Of a DNA stretch of 64,000 nucleotides, positions 62,565 to 64,000 are shown one piece after another. The notes beneath the pieces are model-generated. The model saw nothing but the letters and a program-made list of their open reading frames with translations, did no database searches and was not told the origin of the DNA. Numbering within the stretch: position 1 is the first letter of the stretch; each line of letters begins with the position of its first letter. The position numbers were made by a program, and so were the translations under genes. Source of the DNA: Ciborinia camelliae (lineage: Eukaryota > Ascomycota > Leotiomycetes > Helotiales > Sclerotiniaceae); NCBI GenBank assembly GCA_025890175.1, contig JANPYM010000008.1:673337-737336 (forward strand). Direction: 5' to 3'.

Positions 62565-64000
62565 ATGATATCAACACCTCTGTCTTCACGACAAATCATT
62601 ATATCGAGCCATAATGAAGGCCCTTTGGTTAATCTAGTATCATGGATAGGGTTGAGCACAATGATACTTGGGGTTGGGGCGAGGATCGGGAGTAAATATC
62701 TTGTTGTGAGGCGATGGAATACAGATGATAGTCTGATTCTGGTTGCGATGGTCAGTATATCATACCATGTTATAGTCTCTGTGCAATACTAAGCAACTAC
62801 TCAGTGCTTTGGAATCTGCCATAGCGTTTTCCTTTCAATGATGGTCAACAATGGGCTTGGTCGGGACCAAGATACTCTAAGCAGCCAAGAGCTGGAAGAC
62901 TATCAAAAAGTGCATTCTCTCCCCCCTAAAGACTTGTTCAAGAGGGCTAACTTCGAGGCAGTATGCTTATGCATCTCAATTGGTTTATATTCTGACTCTC
63001 TGCTTTGCGAAACTGAGCACATTGTTCTATCTACGAGCTTTGACTCCAGATTCAAATTACGCAATTCTCAACCGCTTTACCGAGATAGATGTGATACTAT
63101 GGGCTTTAAGTGCTGAGATCTCAATTGTATTTCAATGCGATCTGCCGAACCCGTGGGCTCTTCTTTCTACCGAGCAATGTTTCAATATTGTAAGCTGAAT
63201 CAAGTTTGTTTATGTCGCCACAATGACTAACTCCGAAAGGGCGCATTCTGGAAAGCTATCGGAGCACTTGACATTGTATCTGATAGTTGTATCATTATTT
63301 TGCCAATATTTATCGTTTGGGGTTTACAAATGCCGTTGAGGCGTAAAGCTCTCGTCTTTATGGCGTTTGGGACTAGAGTATTGTAAGGAATCACAGTAGT
63401 ACCCCTAAGAAGCACGCACAGATAATCTAACGACCTAGCAGCATCATACCCCTATCTATAATCCGACTCCTCGTCATTTCCTCATCAGGATCTCCCACAC
63501 TTCCAAATCAAACACTAGTTTCATATCACAACTATCTCTGGACCACCGTCCAACTCAACGCCGCCATTTTCTTTGGATGTTTACCATTTCTCAAGCCATT
63601 CATGGAATCCATGTCCTCCGGCGCTCTCGCCGCATCCGTCAACCCAATGGATTCATCCTACAGCAACAATCATTCTCCGTCCAACTCAAAACTAAGCACC
63701 TTCCTCTCCTCCCGCTCCGGATGGAAGGCCTCGAAAAAGAATTCCCCCAAAACACCACACCATCTCCGTACGATATCATCTTTCCAGGACTGCGACGACG
63801 ACGACGAGATCTCCACCCCTACAACTTCCTCCCCCAATTCCAATGCCAATTTCAAGAAGTCGTCGCCCATGTTTAATTTCCGCTTCAATAATAATAATCA
63901 TCATACAAACATTACGAATGGAAAAGTAAGTTACGAAGGCGAGGAACTGGGCACATTGAGACCGGACGGCGCGATGAATTTCGCGCATATCCGCCGCTCG
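62565..64000 (+). CDS. PTH11-like fungal rhodopsin-fold receptor (3' truncated)
   Basis: Five exons are visible: 62565-62750, 62805-62909, 62962-63189, 63240-63382 and 63442 to the window edge, giving at least 406 aa. Introns are 54, 52, 50 and 59 nt. The second has a weak GTGCAT donor but a CTAAC branch site and CAG acceptor that restore the frame. The last acceptor is a TAGCAG tandem. The protein opens with a span then the GARIGSK and RRWNTDDSLILVAM motifs of the fungal rhodopsin domain (PF20684). Later spans include YASQLVYILTLCFAKLSTLF, a WKAIGALDIVSD segment and the Arg-flanked last helix. About seven helices precede a Ser/Asn/Asp-rich cytosolic tail. PTH11-type receptors sense surface or nutrient cues; ligand unknown. 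The stop codon is outside the window. Confidence 0.85.

Noticed and set aside
62910..62961. Frameshift in the PTH11-like receptor
   Set aside because: A 52-nt intron with a CTAAC branch site and CAG acceptor restores the frame at the conserved YASQ segment.

Overview
This is a scaffolded piece of a filamentous ascomycete (Pezizomycotina) nuclear genome. Coding exons are split by short introns (46-164 nt) with GTRNGT-like donors and CTAAC/CTGAC-type branch sites. The proteins match fungal families (GDS1, Zap1/ZafA, Prp5, PTH11-type receptors, an MGNCC-type lipidated protein). Intergenic DNA is AT-leaning and full of microsatellites, and blocks of very high A+T carry transposon ends whose two arms differ almost only by C-to-T/G-to-A changes, as expected from repeat-induced point mutation (RIP). 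A leotiomycete of the Botrytis/Sclerotinia type would fit, but that is inference from general resemblance only. Three 10-N gaps (8659, 27731, 41237) show this is a draft scaffold.

Layout. 1-594: AT-rich block. 5212-6474 (+): GDS1-like winged-helix protein. 6908-10420: two nearly identical 1.75-kb copies on either side of an N gap, almost certainly an unmerged contig overlap. 12.3-13.9 kb: a perfect-arm palindrome, a 204-bp TA-flanked MITE and a 715-bp RIP-decayed TIR element. 13.9-24.7 kb: gene-poor. 24839-26542 (+): AAAP amino-acid transporter. 26.5-30.0 kb: tandem repeats and a 532-bp hAT-type element with an 8-bp target duplication. 30061-31129 (-) and 31570-35299 (+): a divergent pair, mitochondrial HMG-box protein and the spliceosomal helicase Prp5. 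35994-36550 (-): small MGNCC protein, divergent from 37904-40134 (+): Zap1/ZafA-like zinc-responsive transcription factor. 44118-44790 (-): ribosomal protein L35 (uL29). 46041-46408 (-): PLDc_N-domain membrane protein. 46.4-56.3 kb: second gene-poor stretch. 56305-56505 (-): possible spliced microgene. 56744-57682 (-): GNAT acetyltransferase. 58942-60816 (-): choline/GABA-type APC permease. 62565-end (+): PTH11-like rhodopsin-fold receptor, cut by the right edge.

The conserved genes are mostly housekeeping (splicing, translation, mtDNA packaging) or nutrient-related (amino-acid/choline import, zinc homeostasis, surface sensing). There is no evident biosynthetic cluster, CRISPR array, rRNA or tRNA. 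The most unusual content is structural: RIP-scarred non-autonomous transposons, a contig-overlap artefact, telomere-like motifs in a ribosomal-protein promoter and inside the hAT element, and a gene-poor stretch with repeated same-strand TATA boxes ahead of very short ORFs.
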